Positions 43,232-51,182 of a stretch of DNA of 64,000 bases are shown in pieces. The DNA lies in the NCBI GenBank assembly GCA_013289955.1, contig JABCYZ010000009.1:1-64000 (forward strand), written 5' to 3'. Each line of letters begins with the position of its first letter. The first letter of the stretch is position 1. The DNA comes from Acidobacteriota bacterium (GTDB lineage Bacteria > Acidobacteriota > Terriglobia > Acidiferrales > UBA7541). Below the pieces are notes generated by a model, which was not told where the DNA came from, ran no database searches, and saw only the letters and a list, made by a program, of their open reading frames with translations. A program made the position numbers and the translations under genes.

Positions 43232-46171
43232 ATGAAGTCGAGATACGCCGGCACACGAATTACTTTCTTCGCCCTGAATGTGTTGCTCTTGGCCTGTTTG
43301 GCTTTCTCTCCTCGCCGCACGCTTGCACAGGGCGATGCGGGGACGATCACGGGTCACATCGTGGATTCCTCGGGCGGCCTTTTGCAGGGCGCACAGATCA
43401 AACTCCAGCCCACCGGCATCACCGTCGCCTCGAATCAGCAGGGCGCTTACTTCATCAATAATCTTGCGCCTGGCAGCTACACGATCTCGGTTTCCTATGT
43501 CGGATTCTCCCTGTTCACAAAAGAGGTGGGCATCGCCGCGGGGCAGACCACCACTGTCGACGTGAAAATGCAGGTGTCCTCCCAAAACGAACAGATTCTT
43601 GTGACTGCCGAGAGTGTTTCCGGCGAGGCCGAAGCCGTCAACCGGGAACGCACCGCCGACAACATTCTCCAGGTCATGACGAGCGAAGTCATCACCTCGC
43701 TTCCCAACGCCAACATCGCCGACGCTGTCGGGCGGCTGCCGAGCGTGACGCTGGAGAGGGACGAAGGCGAGGGCAAGTATATTCAGATCCGCAGTCTCGA
43801 GCCGCGCCTCACCAACGCCACGATTGATGGCGTCAATATTCCTTCGCCGGAACCGGGTGTGCGGGAAATCAAGTTCGATGCCATGCCCGCCGACCTGGTC
43901 GAGTCCGTCGAAATCAACAAGACTTTGCAAGCCAACATGGACGGCGACGGCATCGGCGGTTCCGTAAACATCGTCACAAAGACGGCCGGAGAGCGCCCCA
44001 CCCTGTCTTTCAGCGCAGGGGGAGGGACGAGCGATATCGATGCGGGGCGCAACCTTTGGCAGACCTCTGGAACCATCGGCAAGCGCTTTGGCACGGACAA
44101 GCGATGGGGAACGCTGATTGGCGGTTCTTACGATTGGAACGGCCGCGGCATTGATGATATCGAGCCGGTTCCGGACGTTGCCACGTTTTCATCTAGTTCC
44201 CAGGGCCGTTATTTCGATACCCAGGATATCCGCCAATACCTTTACAAGCGCACCCGCTGGGGACTGACAGGCAGCACCGACTACAAGCTTGGGGACGGCT
44301 CAGACATCTATCTTCGTGGAATTTATTCCAGCTTTCACGACTATGGCGACAAGTGGGTCTACACGCTCACGGATAACACACAAGGAATTACGCTTCTAGG
44401 GGCCAATGGGTGCGCCACCGACGGCAACAATGTAACCGTCGCTCCTTGCAATGGCGTTCCCGCCTTCAGCGAATCCAATCGCGTGCCCGTGTTCAATATC
44501 GGAAGCATTGTTCTCGGGGGCAAGCACGTTTTCGGAACCAGCTGGCTTTCCTGGGACGCCTCCATCTCGCGGTCCGAACAGCTCAAGTCGGGTGGCGACG
44601 AGGGCGCGGATTTCGCTGTAAATTCAACCTACAACAACCTCTATCCGAACGGCAGCACCTGCCAGTTCAGTCCTTCGCTTACCACCCACGTCTACCTCCC
44701 GCAGTGGACTCCGAGCTGCTTCACGGAAGCGTATTCGCCAGCCAACTACGATTTGCAGGATATCAACACCTCGGTCGGAAAATCGCCCCAGCTGAACCTG
44801 CAGTTCACGGGCGCTTACGCGAAGCAATACCATCTGGGCTCGCATCTCTCCACGTTTGAAATTGGAGGGAAATTCCGCAACGCCCACAAGTTCGACGACT
44901 CCTATTCCCCCGACTACACAGCCAACGGTTCGTTTCCCATGACGCAGTTTCTGGGCGCCTATCAGAACAGCAACTACTACTCCGGCAATTACAAGGCGGG
45001 ACCCACAACCAGCTGGAACAAGGACATCAGCTTCCTGAACGCAAATTTGGCGGACTTCACGCTTGATCCCGCGACGGTCGGCGTGAACGCCGGAAATTTT
45101 GACTACATTGAAAAGGTGTCCGCAGGCTACGTAATGGACACCATTGACTTCAGCCGGATTCGCGTGGTGGCCGGTGTTCGCTTCGAAGGAACGAACCTCC
45201 GCACCGCGACGCCTTCCTTTGACGAAAACAATGCGTTCCTGGGAAATACGGTTATGACCGGCTCGTACCTGAAGGTTCTTCCGAGCGGCTCGGTGCGCTT
45301 GGACCTCGGCCATGACACCGATCTCCGGGTCGTATACAGCCGGGCGTTATCGCGGCCCGATCCTCAAGACATCGCTCAGGCACTTAGCGTCACGATTCAC
45401 CAGACGCCGCTGATGGCCTCGCTCGGCAACCCCGGGCTTCAGGCGGAAACGGCCAACAATTACGATGTCCTGATGGAGCATTATTTGAAGCCCTTCGGCA
45501 TGATTCAGGGAGGGTTCTTCTACAAACAGCTGTACGATCCCATCGTCACGCAATCCATCCAAAAAACGAATTTCAGCCCGGACCCTGCCAATCTTGGCCT
45601 CTACCCCATGGGTACCTGGATTGTTTCGCAGCCTGTCAATGCGGGGAGCGGTTGGCTGGCCGGTTTCGAATGCGCTTATCTCCAAAATTTCACGTCGCTG
45701 CCGGGTGCGTTTGGCGGCCTGGGGCTCTCGGCCAACTACAGCTACACCAACTCTCAAGCCAGTGGGATACCCGGGCGCTCGGATAGCCCGAGACTCCTGC
45801 GCCAGGCTCCCAACACTTTCAACATCAGCCCCACGTACGACCACGGGCGCTTTTCCCTCCGCGTCGGCATGACTTACAACGGCGCGAGCATCTACGCCTA
45901 CCAATATCAAGACGGGACTGGCGGTTCGACCGCCACTCCGGGCGGGCTTCGTGGCCCGCTTGGCGACAACTACCTCTATTCGCACTTCCAGCTGGACGCC
46001 CAAGGCAGTTTCCGCGTGAAGTATGGATTCACGCTCGTTGCTTACGGCCTCAACCTGACCAACGAAGCCTTTGGTTTCTATAATGGTCAGACGCAATACA
46101 TGGTTCAGCGCGAATACTACGGCCCGACCTTCGCTCTTGGAATGCGCTGGTCGCCGGCACACGAGAAATAG
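43232..46171 (+). CDS. TonB-dependent receptor (TIGR01782-type) with carboxypeptidase-regulatory domain
   Basis: The protein has 979 residues. A signal peptide (LNVLLLACLAFSPRRTLAQ) is followed by a carboxypeptidase-regulatory-like domain (ITGHIVDSSGGLLQGAQIKL). The plug starts AVNRERTADNILQVMTSEVI and continues with NANIADAVGRLPSVTLERDE, IQIRSLEPRLTNATIDGVNI and SVEINKTLQANMDGDGIGGS, a strong TIGR01782 pattern. The barrel ends FALGMRWSPAHEK. This receptor class in proteobacteria is often linked to carbohydrate or organic-phosphate uptake. It lies about 210 bases downstream of the histidine kinase and 80 upstream of a secreted phosphoesterase, which favours a phosphorus role here. Confidence 0.9.
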   Translation: MKSRYAGTRITFFALNVLLLACLAFSPRRTLAQGDAGTITGHIVDSSGGLLQGAQIKLQPTGITVASNQQGAYFINNLAPGSYTISVSYVGFSLFTKEVGIAAGQTTTVDVKMQVSSQNEQILVTAESVSGEAEAVNRERTADNILQVMTSEVITSLPNANIADAVGRLPSVTLERDEGEGKYIQIRSLEPRLTNATIDGVNIPSPEPGVREIKFDAMPADLVESVEINKTLQANMDGDGIGGSVNIVTKTAGERPTLSFSAGGGTSDIDAGRNLWQTSGTIGKRFGTDKRWGTLIGGSYDWNGRGIDDIEPVPDVATFSSSSQGRYFDTQDIRQYLYKRTRWGLTGSTDYKLGDGSDIYLRGIYSSFHDYGDKWVYTLTDNTQGITLLGANGCATDGNNVTVAPCNGVPAFSESNRVPVFNIGSIVLGGKHVFGTSWLSWDASISRSEQLKSGGDEGADFAVNSTYNNLYPNGSTCQFSPSLTTHVYLPQWTPSCFTEAYSPANYDLQDINTSVGKSPQLNLQFTGAYAKQYHLGSHLSTFEIGGKFRNAHKFDDSYSPDYTANGSFPMTQFLGAYQNSNYYSGNYKAGPTTSWNKDISFLNANLADFTLDPATVGVNAGNFDYIEKVSAGYVMDTIDFSRIRVVAGVRFEGTNLRTATPSFDENNAFLGNTVMTGSYLKVLPSGSVRLDLGHDTDLRVVYSRALSRPDPQDIAQALSVTIHQTPLMASLGNPGLQAETANNYDVLMEHYLKPFGMIQGGFFYKQLYDPIVTQSIQKTNFSPDPANLGLYPMGTWIVSQPVNAGSGWLAGFECAYLQNFTSLPGAFGGLGLSANYSYTNSQASGIPGRSDSPRLLRQAPNTFNISPTYDHGRFSLRVGMTYNGASIYAYQYQDGTGGSTATPGGLRGPLGDNYLYSHFQLDAQGSFRVKYGFTLVAYGLNLTNEAFGFYNGQTQYMVQREYYGPTFALGMRWSPAHEK

Positions 46172-46252
46172 TTCGCTGGAGGGTACGCCCGAGCTTCGCT
46201 TCTGTTCGGATTGGTTCGATTCGGCCAGCCAGGCCGTCTGTCGAGGGGGTCT

Positions 46253-47155
46253 ATGAAGAGAGTTGCCAGGGGATTGGGGATGCTAAGTGTGGTGTGGCTG
46301 CTGGCGTTTTTCCTGCTGCACGCCAGAGCCTATCCAGATCCCCGAGCGGCCGAGAAAAACGCCGTCCTCGTCGGCGCAGGCGACATCTCGGACTGCGCCG
46401 ACCCCTCGGGCGCCGAAGCTACCGCAAAACTGCTCGACCAACTCCCCGGCACCGTCATGGCTGTGGGTGACCTTGCTTATCCGGACGGCAGCAAGGAAAA
46501 TTTCATCTGTTACGACAAGACCTGGGGCCGCGTAAAATCGCGCACACGACCGGCGCCCGGCAATCACGAATTTCATTCCGCCGGCGCCACTCCCTACTTT
46601 GAATATTTTGGTGCCGCTGCCGGCGACCCCAGGACCGGCTATTACAGCTACGAACTCGGAACCTGGCACATCATCGTGCTCAATAGCGAATGCAAAGATG
46701 TCGGGGGCTGCGACGCCGGTTCGACAGAGGAAAAATGGTTACGCGCCGATCTTCGAGCGCATCCCGCTGCTTGCACGCTCGCCTACTGGCACAAGCCGCT
46801 ATTCAGTTCAGGCGGAGCACACGGGAACGATCCCGAGATCAAGCCTCTGTGGCAGGCTCTTTATGAAGCCAACGCCGACGTGGTGGTCAACGGTCACGAT
46901 CATGACTATGAACGATTCGCGCCAGAAACTCCTGACGGCGTTGCCGATGCGGCGCGTGGCATTCGCGAATTCGTCGTGGGCACCGGCGGCAAGAATCACC
47001 GCCCTTTCGGCCCGCCGAAGCCCAACAGCGAGTTGCGCGATGCCGTCGCCTTCGGCGTCCTGAAGCTGACGCTCAAGCCAAATGGCTATGACTGGCAATT
47101 TGTTCCCGAAGCCGGGAAGAGCTTTACCGACTCGGGCAGCGGCTCCTGCCACTGA
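46253..47155 (+). CDS. Secreted metallophosphoesterase (purple-acid-phosphatase-like)
   Basis: The protein has 300 residues from ATG 46253, with GAGGGGG just upstream. A signal peptide (MLSVVWLLAFFLLHARA) is followed by calcineurin-like motifs in order: GAGDISDC (motif I, Asp), VGDLAYPDG (motif II), PGNHEFHS (motif III, Asn-His), YWHKPLF (His) and VNGHDHDYERFAPE (motif V). This set coordinates two metal ions. It resembles acid phosphatases without the plant-type N-terminal domain. It likely releases phosphate from organic phosphates outside the cytoplasm. The upstream TonB receptor and two-component system suggest a phosphorus-scavenging cassette. Confidence 0.88.
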   Translation: MKRVARGLGMLSVVWLLAFFLLHARAYPDPRAAEKNAVLVGAGDISDCADPSGAEATAKLLDQLPGTVMAVGDLAYPDGSKENFICYDKTWGRVKSRTRPAPGNHEFHSAGATPYFEYFGAAAGDPRTGYYSYELGTWHIIVLNSECKDVGGCDAGSTEEKWLRADLRAHPAACTLAYWHKPLFSSGGAHGNDPEIKPLWQALYEANADVVVNGHDHDYERFAPETPDGVADAARGIREFVVGTGGKNHRPFGPPKPNSELRDAVAFGVLKLTLKPNGYDWQFVPEAGKSFTDSGSGSCH

Positions 47156-47383
47156 GTTCGAATCGCGAACCCGTATTTCTGGCGGAATAGTCCAGAGTCT
47201 CTACGGAAGCACGCAGTGACACCGAAGGATCTTTATTTTCCATCCGCTCGCCGAATAACGAATCGCAATATTCCGAAATTGCTGTTTTTCAAAGGGCATT
47301 GACATGCCCCGAGCCGCACCGTAGCATCGCCTCTATCTCAAGGCTGGGCGTTCGATCAGCCGCGCTCGGAGCGGAGGTCCCTC

Positions 47384-48391
47384 ATGAGTCTTCGCGACTT
47401 TATTTCCAAGCAGTGGATTGACGTCATCGACTGGACGGAGCCGGAAGACGGCATTCTAGCCTATCGCTATCCGATGCAGGACCGCGAGATCCAGAATGGC
47501 GGCAAACTCACCGTTCGCGATTCGCAGCTTGCCGTGTTCGTCAACGAAGGCAAGGTCGCGGACGCCTTCGGGCCCGGCCTCTACACGCTCAACACCAATA
47601 CCCTTCCCATCCTTACGTATCTAAAAAACTGGGACAAAAAGTTTCAGTCGCCCTTCAAGTCCGATGTTTATTTTTTCTCGTCGCGCATTCAGACCGACCA
47701 GCACTGGGGCACGCCAAATCCCATCACCATCCGCGACAAGGAGTTCGGAGCGATTCGCCTGCGCGGCTTCGGAATTTACTCCTACCACGTTACCGATGCG
47801 AAGGCCTTCTACTCGAAAATCAGCGGTACGCGCGACATCTATCACGTCGCCGATCTCGAAGGCCAGTTGCGCAACACCATCATCGCCAAAATGACCGATG
47901 CCTTTGCGGGCAGCCAGGTGCCCTTTCTCGATATGGCCGCCAACCAGGGCGCGCTCGCGGAAAAAATCAACGAGCAGCTCAAGCCGGCGTTCACGGATTA
48001 CGGCCTCGCGCTCGACAGCTTTGTTGTCGAAAATCTTTCTCTCCCCGACGAGCTGCAAAAAGTCCTCGATCAGCGCATCAGCATGAATGTGCTCGGAGAC
48101 ATGGGCAAGTTCACGCAATATCAGGTAGCGCAGGCAATTCCGATCGCCGCCGGGAATGAAGGAGGCGGCGCCGTCGGCATAGGCGCCGGGCTTGGAGCGG
48201 GCGTCGCCATGGGCCAGGCAATGATGGACGCCGTGAAGCAATCCGCTTCGGGCACCGCCGGCGGTGGAGGCGCGGCTCCCGCGGCTGCCGGCGCAGCCGC
48301 CTCCCTGACTACGAAATTCTGCAGCGAGTGCGGCAAGCCGATTCCGCGCACCAGCAAATTCTGTCCGGAATGCGGGAAGCCTCAGGCCTAG
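47384..48391 (+). CDS. SPFH-domain protein (YdjI/'virion core'-type) with C-terminal zinc ribbons
   Basis: The protein has 335 residues. The N-terminal 220 residues match the bacterial SPFH group once labelled 'virion core protein' (IDVIDWTEPEDGILAYRYPM, FSSRIQTDQHWGTPNPITIR, RGFGIYSYHVTDAKAFY, LPDELQKVLDQRISMNVLGD). A Gly/Ala-rich linker follows. The last 25 residues hold two CxxC pairs (KFCSECGKPIPRTSKFCPEC) that form a zinc ribbon. SPFH proteins scaffold membrane-bound complexes; this soluble-looking type associates with the membrane through partners. It is the first gene of an eight-gene run and is 13 bases ahead of the AdoMet decarboxylase. Confidence 0.87.
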   Translation: MSLRDFISKQWIDVIDWTEPEDGILAYRYPMQDREIQNGGKLTVRDSQLAVFVNEGKVADAFGPGLYTLNTNTLPILTYLKNWDKKFQSPFKSDVYFFSSRIQTDQHWGTPNPITIRDKEFGAIRLRGFGIYSYHVTDAKAFYSKISGTRDIYHVADLEGQLRNTIIAKMTDAFAGSQVPFLDMAANQGALAEKINEQLKPAFTDYGLALDSFVVENLSLPDELQKVLDQRISMNVLGDMGKFTQYQVAQAIPIAAGNEGGGAVGIGAGLGAGVAMGQAMMDAVKQSASGTAGGGGAAPAAAGAAASLTTKFCSECGKPIPRTSKFCPECGKPQA

Positions 48392-48404
48392 TGGTGACCG
48401 AAGC

Positions 48405-48776
48405 ATGAGCGGAATCGAGTGGGTCGTCGAGGCCTTCGGTTGCTCCGAGGATTCGCTGCGCGACCTTCGCGCCGTCGAAACGCTCTTCCATGGAATGATT
48501 CGCGGCATGAAGCTGCGTCCGGTCGGCCCAGCCCAGTGGCATCAGTTTCCCGGCACCGGCGGCATCACCGGACTCTGCCTGCTCAGTGAATCGCACATCG
48601 CCTGCCATACCTTTCCCGAGCACAATTCGCTTTGCTTGAATCTGTTTTGCTGCCTTCCTCGCGCCGAATGGAATTTTGAAGCGGCGCTGCAACAGCTTTT
48701 TCATGCACGGACTGTTTCTGTGAGGCGTCTCGCGCGTCCGTATGAAGCGGCACGCCATCAGGCGGCCGGCACCTAG
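48405..48776 (+). CDS. speD: S-adenosylmethionine decarboxylase proenzyme (SpeD/SpeH class)
   Basis: The protein has 123 residues, the length of the short bacterial/archaeal class. The self-processing site is LLSESHIACHTFPEH. Cleavage would fall between Glu62 and Ser63, giving a pyruvoyl group on Ser63; His68 and Cys83 occupy the positions of the catalytic residues in the Thermotoga enzyme as I recall. It makes decarboxylated AdoMet, the aminopropyl donor for spermidine-type synthesis. The core is unusually Cys-rich (C58, C67, C77, C82, C83), and the usual IHTWPE is CHTFPE. The putative aminopropyltransferase that would use its product lies five genes downstream in the same operon. Confidence 0.88.
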   Translation: MSGIEWVVEAFGCSEDSLRDLRAVETLFHGMIRGMKLRPVGPAQWHQFPGTGGITGLCLLSESHIACHTFPEHNSLCLNLFCCLPRAEWNFEAALQQLFHARTVSVRRLARPYEAARHQAAGT

Positions 48777-48821
48777 AGTTTTCGAGCGAGGATTTGTTTT
48801 GCAACCAATGAGCAACGGACA

Positions 48822-49454
48822 ATGACTCAGCCCGTCTCGAACTGTCCCAACTGCGGCGCAAAAATTGTCTTTGAGTGGTCCAGCAGCGTGCAGACAGTTT
48901 GCCAGTATTGCAAGAGCATTCTCGTGCGCACCGATGTGGATCTCAGAAAAGTCGGCCAGGTGGCCGATCTTCCGCCGGACAGTTCGCCCATTCAGCTCAA
49001 TACCGAAGGCGTCTATCGCAACCGATCCTTCGTCGTCGGTGGCCGCATCCTCTATGAGTACGACCAGGGCGGCTGGAACGAATGGCACATCACGATGAAT
49101 GACGGCGCGAGCGCCTGGCTGTCCGACGCGCAAAATGAGTTCGCTGTATCCTTCCTCAGCAACACGAGCGGCTTGCCGGCAGCCGGCCAAGTCCAGGTCG
49201 GCCAGCAATACAACTGGAACAATCAGGAATACACCGTCAGCGTGATTACGCCGGCCCACTATCGCGGTGTCGAAGGCGAATTGCCCTTTCCCTACTGGGA
49301 CAAGACGGAAGTCACCTTCGCCGACCTCCGCAGCCCAACCGGCAAGTTCGCCACGCTCGATTACAGCGATGAGCAGCCCGCTCTCTATCTCGGCGAATTC
49401 GTGGAGTTCGACGATCTCAAGCTCAAAAATCTCCGCAGCTTCGAGGGCTGGTGA
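48822..49454 (+). CDS. DUF4178 protein with N-terminal zinc ribbon
   Basis: The protein has 210 residues. The N-terminus holds CPNCG and CQYC (C8, C11, C28, C31), a zinc ribbon. The rest is a DUF4178 domain (VYRNRSFVVGGRILYEYDQG, GGWNEWHITMNDGASAWLSD, YNWNNQEYTVSVITPA). No membrane segment or signal peptide is seen, so it is cytoplasmic. The domain's function is not known to me; it occurs beside DUF350, SPFH and polyamine enzymes. Its stop overlaps the next start (TGATG), so the two DUF4178 genes are coupled and may act as a pair. Confidence 0.85.
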   Translation: MTQPVSNCPNCGAKIVFEWSSSVQTVCQYCKSILVRTDVDLRKVGQVADLPPDSSPIQLNTEGVYRNRSFVVGGRILYEYDQGGWNEWHITMNDGASAWLSDAQNEFAVSFLSNTSGLPAAGQVQVGQQYNWNNQEYTVSVITPAHYRGVEGELPFPYWDKTEVTFADLRSPTGKFATLDYSDEQPALYLGEFVEFDDLKLKNLRSFEGW

Positions 49455-50776
49455 TGAGCGCAGGCTCGCCGCCGCTTCCGAACGCGCCCAAACCGCAAGC
49501 GAAAGCCTTGAACTGCCCGCACTGCGGCGCGGCCATCGCACTTCGCGCTCTTGGCCACGCCGAAACCGTAGTTTGCGAAAGTTGCCACTCTATTCTCGAT
49601 GCCAAGGATCCCAATCTTCAGATCCTGCAGACGTTCCAGGTCATTACCGGCGAAGACCGGCCGCTTATTCCCCTCGGCGCGAGAGGAAAGCTTCGCGGCA
49701 CGGACTACGAAGTCATCGGTTTTCAGCGCCGCGGCATCACCGTCGAAGGCATCCGCTACAGCTGGCACGAATACGTTCTCTTCAATCCCTACAAGGCCAT
49801 TCGCTACCTTACCGAATACAACGGCCACTGGAATGACATCAGCGTCTGCAAGGAACTTCCGGTCGTCCAATTCGCTGCCGCCAACTATCTCGGGGAAGTC
49901 TACAAACACTTTCAATCCTCCGACGCCACCACGGACTATGTGCTTGGCGAGTTTCCCTGGCAGGTGCGCGTCGGTGAACATGCCGCGGTAACGGAATACG
50001 TCAGGCCGCCGCGCGTCCTTTCCGCCGAAAAAACCGGCAATGAAGTGACCTGGTCGCTCGGCGAGTACACCTATGGCTCCGATATCTGGAAATCCTTCAG
50101 TCTGCCGGGACATGCGCCGGAGGCAGTCGGCGTTTATGAAAACCAGCCGTCGCCGGTCAGCGAGAATGTCAAGGGCGTTTGGGGCGCCTTCCTCGCCTTC
50201 GCCATCTTTCTGCTGTTGCTGATGGCTGGTTTCGACCTCTCCTCGAGCAAAGGCACGGCATTTGAGGCCAGCTACCGCTTGAATTCCGGCGAGCCAAAAG
50301 GCGAAGCCTCGTTTGTGACCGATGTCTTCCCTGTCGAAGGCCGCACCTCAAATGTCGAGGTCACCACTTCCGCCAACGTCTCGAACTCCTGGATCTATCT
50401 GAATTACGCGCTCATCAATCAGGACACCGGCCAGGCCTGGGATTTCGGACGCGAAGTCAGCTACTACTACGGTTCTGACAGCGACGGCTCCTGGACCGAA
50501 GGCAGCACGAAAGACTCCGTGGTCATACCGAGCGTTCCCGCTGGTCATTATTACCTGCGCATCGAGCCTGAGGTGGACGCCGGACATGCGCCCATCTCCT
50601 ATTCCGTCCTGGTCAAGCGCGACGTCCCGGTTCTCGGCTTTTTTGGAATTGCCCTTCTGGCGCTCTTGATTCCGGCCATCGCCATCACCTGGCGCTCCAT
50701 CAGTTTCGAACGCGCGCGGTGGTCGGAGAGCGATCATCCGCCCATGCAGATTCAGCTCGGGAATTCGGAGGAATAA
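49454..50776 (+). CDS. Second DUF4178 protein with zinc ribbon and two membrane segments
   Basis: The protein has 440 residues from ATG 49454; a GTG one codon earlier is possible. The N-terminus has CPHCG and CESC zinc-ribbon pairs. A DUF4178 domain follows (RGTDYEVIGFQRRGITVEGI, YSWHEYVLFNPYKAIRYLTE, GHWNDISVCKELP). Hydrophobic segments lie near 245-262 (AFLAFAIFLLLLMAGF) and 398-416 (FGIALLALLIPAIAITW). Between them is a beta-rich, probably extracytoplasmic domain (FPVEGRTSNVEVTTSANVSN, AGHYYLRIEPEVD). The DUF4178 part and the C-terminal tail would face the cytoplasm. This makes it the likely membrane anchor for the zinc-ribbon/SPFH complex; the role is unproven. Confidence 0.85.
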   Translation: MSAGSPPLPNAPKPQAKALNCPHCGAAIALRALGHAETVVCESCHSILDAKDPNLQILQTFQVITGEDRPLIPLGARGKLRGTDYEVIGFQRRGITVEGIRYSWHEYVLFNPYKAIRYLTEYNGHWNDISVCKELPVVQFAAANYLGEVYKHFQSSDATTDYVLGEFPWQVRVGEHAAVTEYVRPPRVLSAEKTGNEVTWSLGEYTYGSDIWKSFSLPGHAPEAVGVYENQPSPVSENVKGVWGAFLAFAIFLLLLMAGFDLSSSKGTAFEASYRLNSGEPKGEASFVTDVFPVEGRTSNVEVTTSANVSNSWIYLNYALINQDTGQAWDFGREVSYYYGSDSDGSWTEGSTKDSVVIPSVPAGHYYLRIEPEVDAGHAPISYSVLVKRDVPVLGFFGIALLALLIPAIAITWRSISFERARWSESDHPPMQIQLGNSEE

Positions 50777-50779
50777 ACG

Positions 50780-50965
50780 ATGTTCAGAAAACTCTATCTC
50801 GCTTATGGATTTCTGGTTCTCGGAGGCACCAGCTTCGCGCAGTATCATGGCTGGAGTCTCGATCGCATCAACCAGCTGAAAAACGTTCCAAGATCCGTCC
50901 GCGACAATCCCGGCTCCTATCGTTCCGTCTACGGCTTCTATCACCATTACACCGGAGGCAAATAA
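50780..50965 (+). CDS. 61-residue protein in the polyamine/DUF4178 operon
   Basis: The protein has 61 residues (MFRKLYLAYGFLVLGGTSFA, then a polar tail rich in Tyr, Arg and His: GSYRSVYGFYHHYTGGK). The N-terminus looks like a signal peptide or signal anchor. The start is three bases after the second DUF4178 stop, and the stop is one base before the DUF350 start, so it is embedded in the operon. The ribosome binding site GGAGGAA overlaps the previous stop. I do not know the family; the tight packing argues strongly that it is real. The tail would be exported or face the periplasm. Confidence 0.75.
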   Translation: MFRKLYLAYGFLVLGGTSFAQYHGWSLDRINQLKNVPRSVRDNPGSYRSVYGFYHHYTGGK

Positions 50966-50966
50966 G

Positions 50967-51179
50967 ATGAACCTCGTTCCGCTCGCCAACATCGTTTCTG
51001 CACTCGTATTCGCCCTGATCGGCATGCTCATCTTTATCATCGCGTTCGTGGTGATGGATAAGCTCACGCCGTATCATCTGTGGAAGGAAATCGTCCAGGA
51101 GCACAATATGGCTCTCGCCATTCTCGTCGGAGCCATGTCTCTCGGCATTTGCATTATCATCGCCGCCGCCATTCATTAG
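50967..51179 (+). CDS. DUF350 (YjfL-like) small membrane protein
   Basis: The protein has 70 residues with two membrane helices (VSALVFALIGMLIFIIAFVV and MALAILVGAMSLGICIIIAA) separated by the polar loop MDKLTPYHLWKEIVQEHNM. The loop pattern LTP...L..EI..EHN.A.AIL.GA...G matches DUF350. E. coli YjfL has two copies of this unit; here there is one, which would need to dimerise. DUF350 genes co-occur with polyamine/glutathionylspermidine-type genes and DUF4178 in many bacteria as I recall. The gene is tightly packed within the operon. Confidence 0.85.
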   Translation: MNLVPLANIVSALVFALIGMLIFIIAFVVMDKLTPYHLWKEIVQEHNMALAILVGAMSLGICIIIAAAIH

Positions 51180-51182
51180 CTC

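Noticed and set aside
47156..47175. tRNA-like GTTCGAATC word after the phosphoesterase gene
   Set aside because: No acceptor, D or anticodon stems can be drawn around it.
47384..48391. Prophage or viral gene, because relatives are called 'virion core protein'
   Set aside because: The sequence is a bacterial SPFH protein with zinc ribbons in a metabolic operon, and no phage genes are near.
48309..49541. 410-codon antisense frame over the SpeD/DUF4178 genes
   Set aside because: It crosses three real plus-strand genes with intact motifs and resembles no family.
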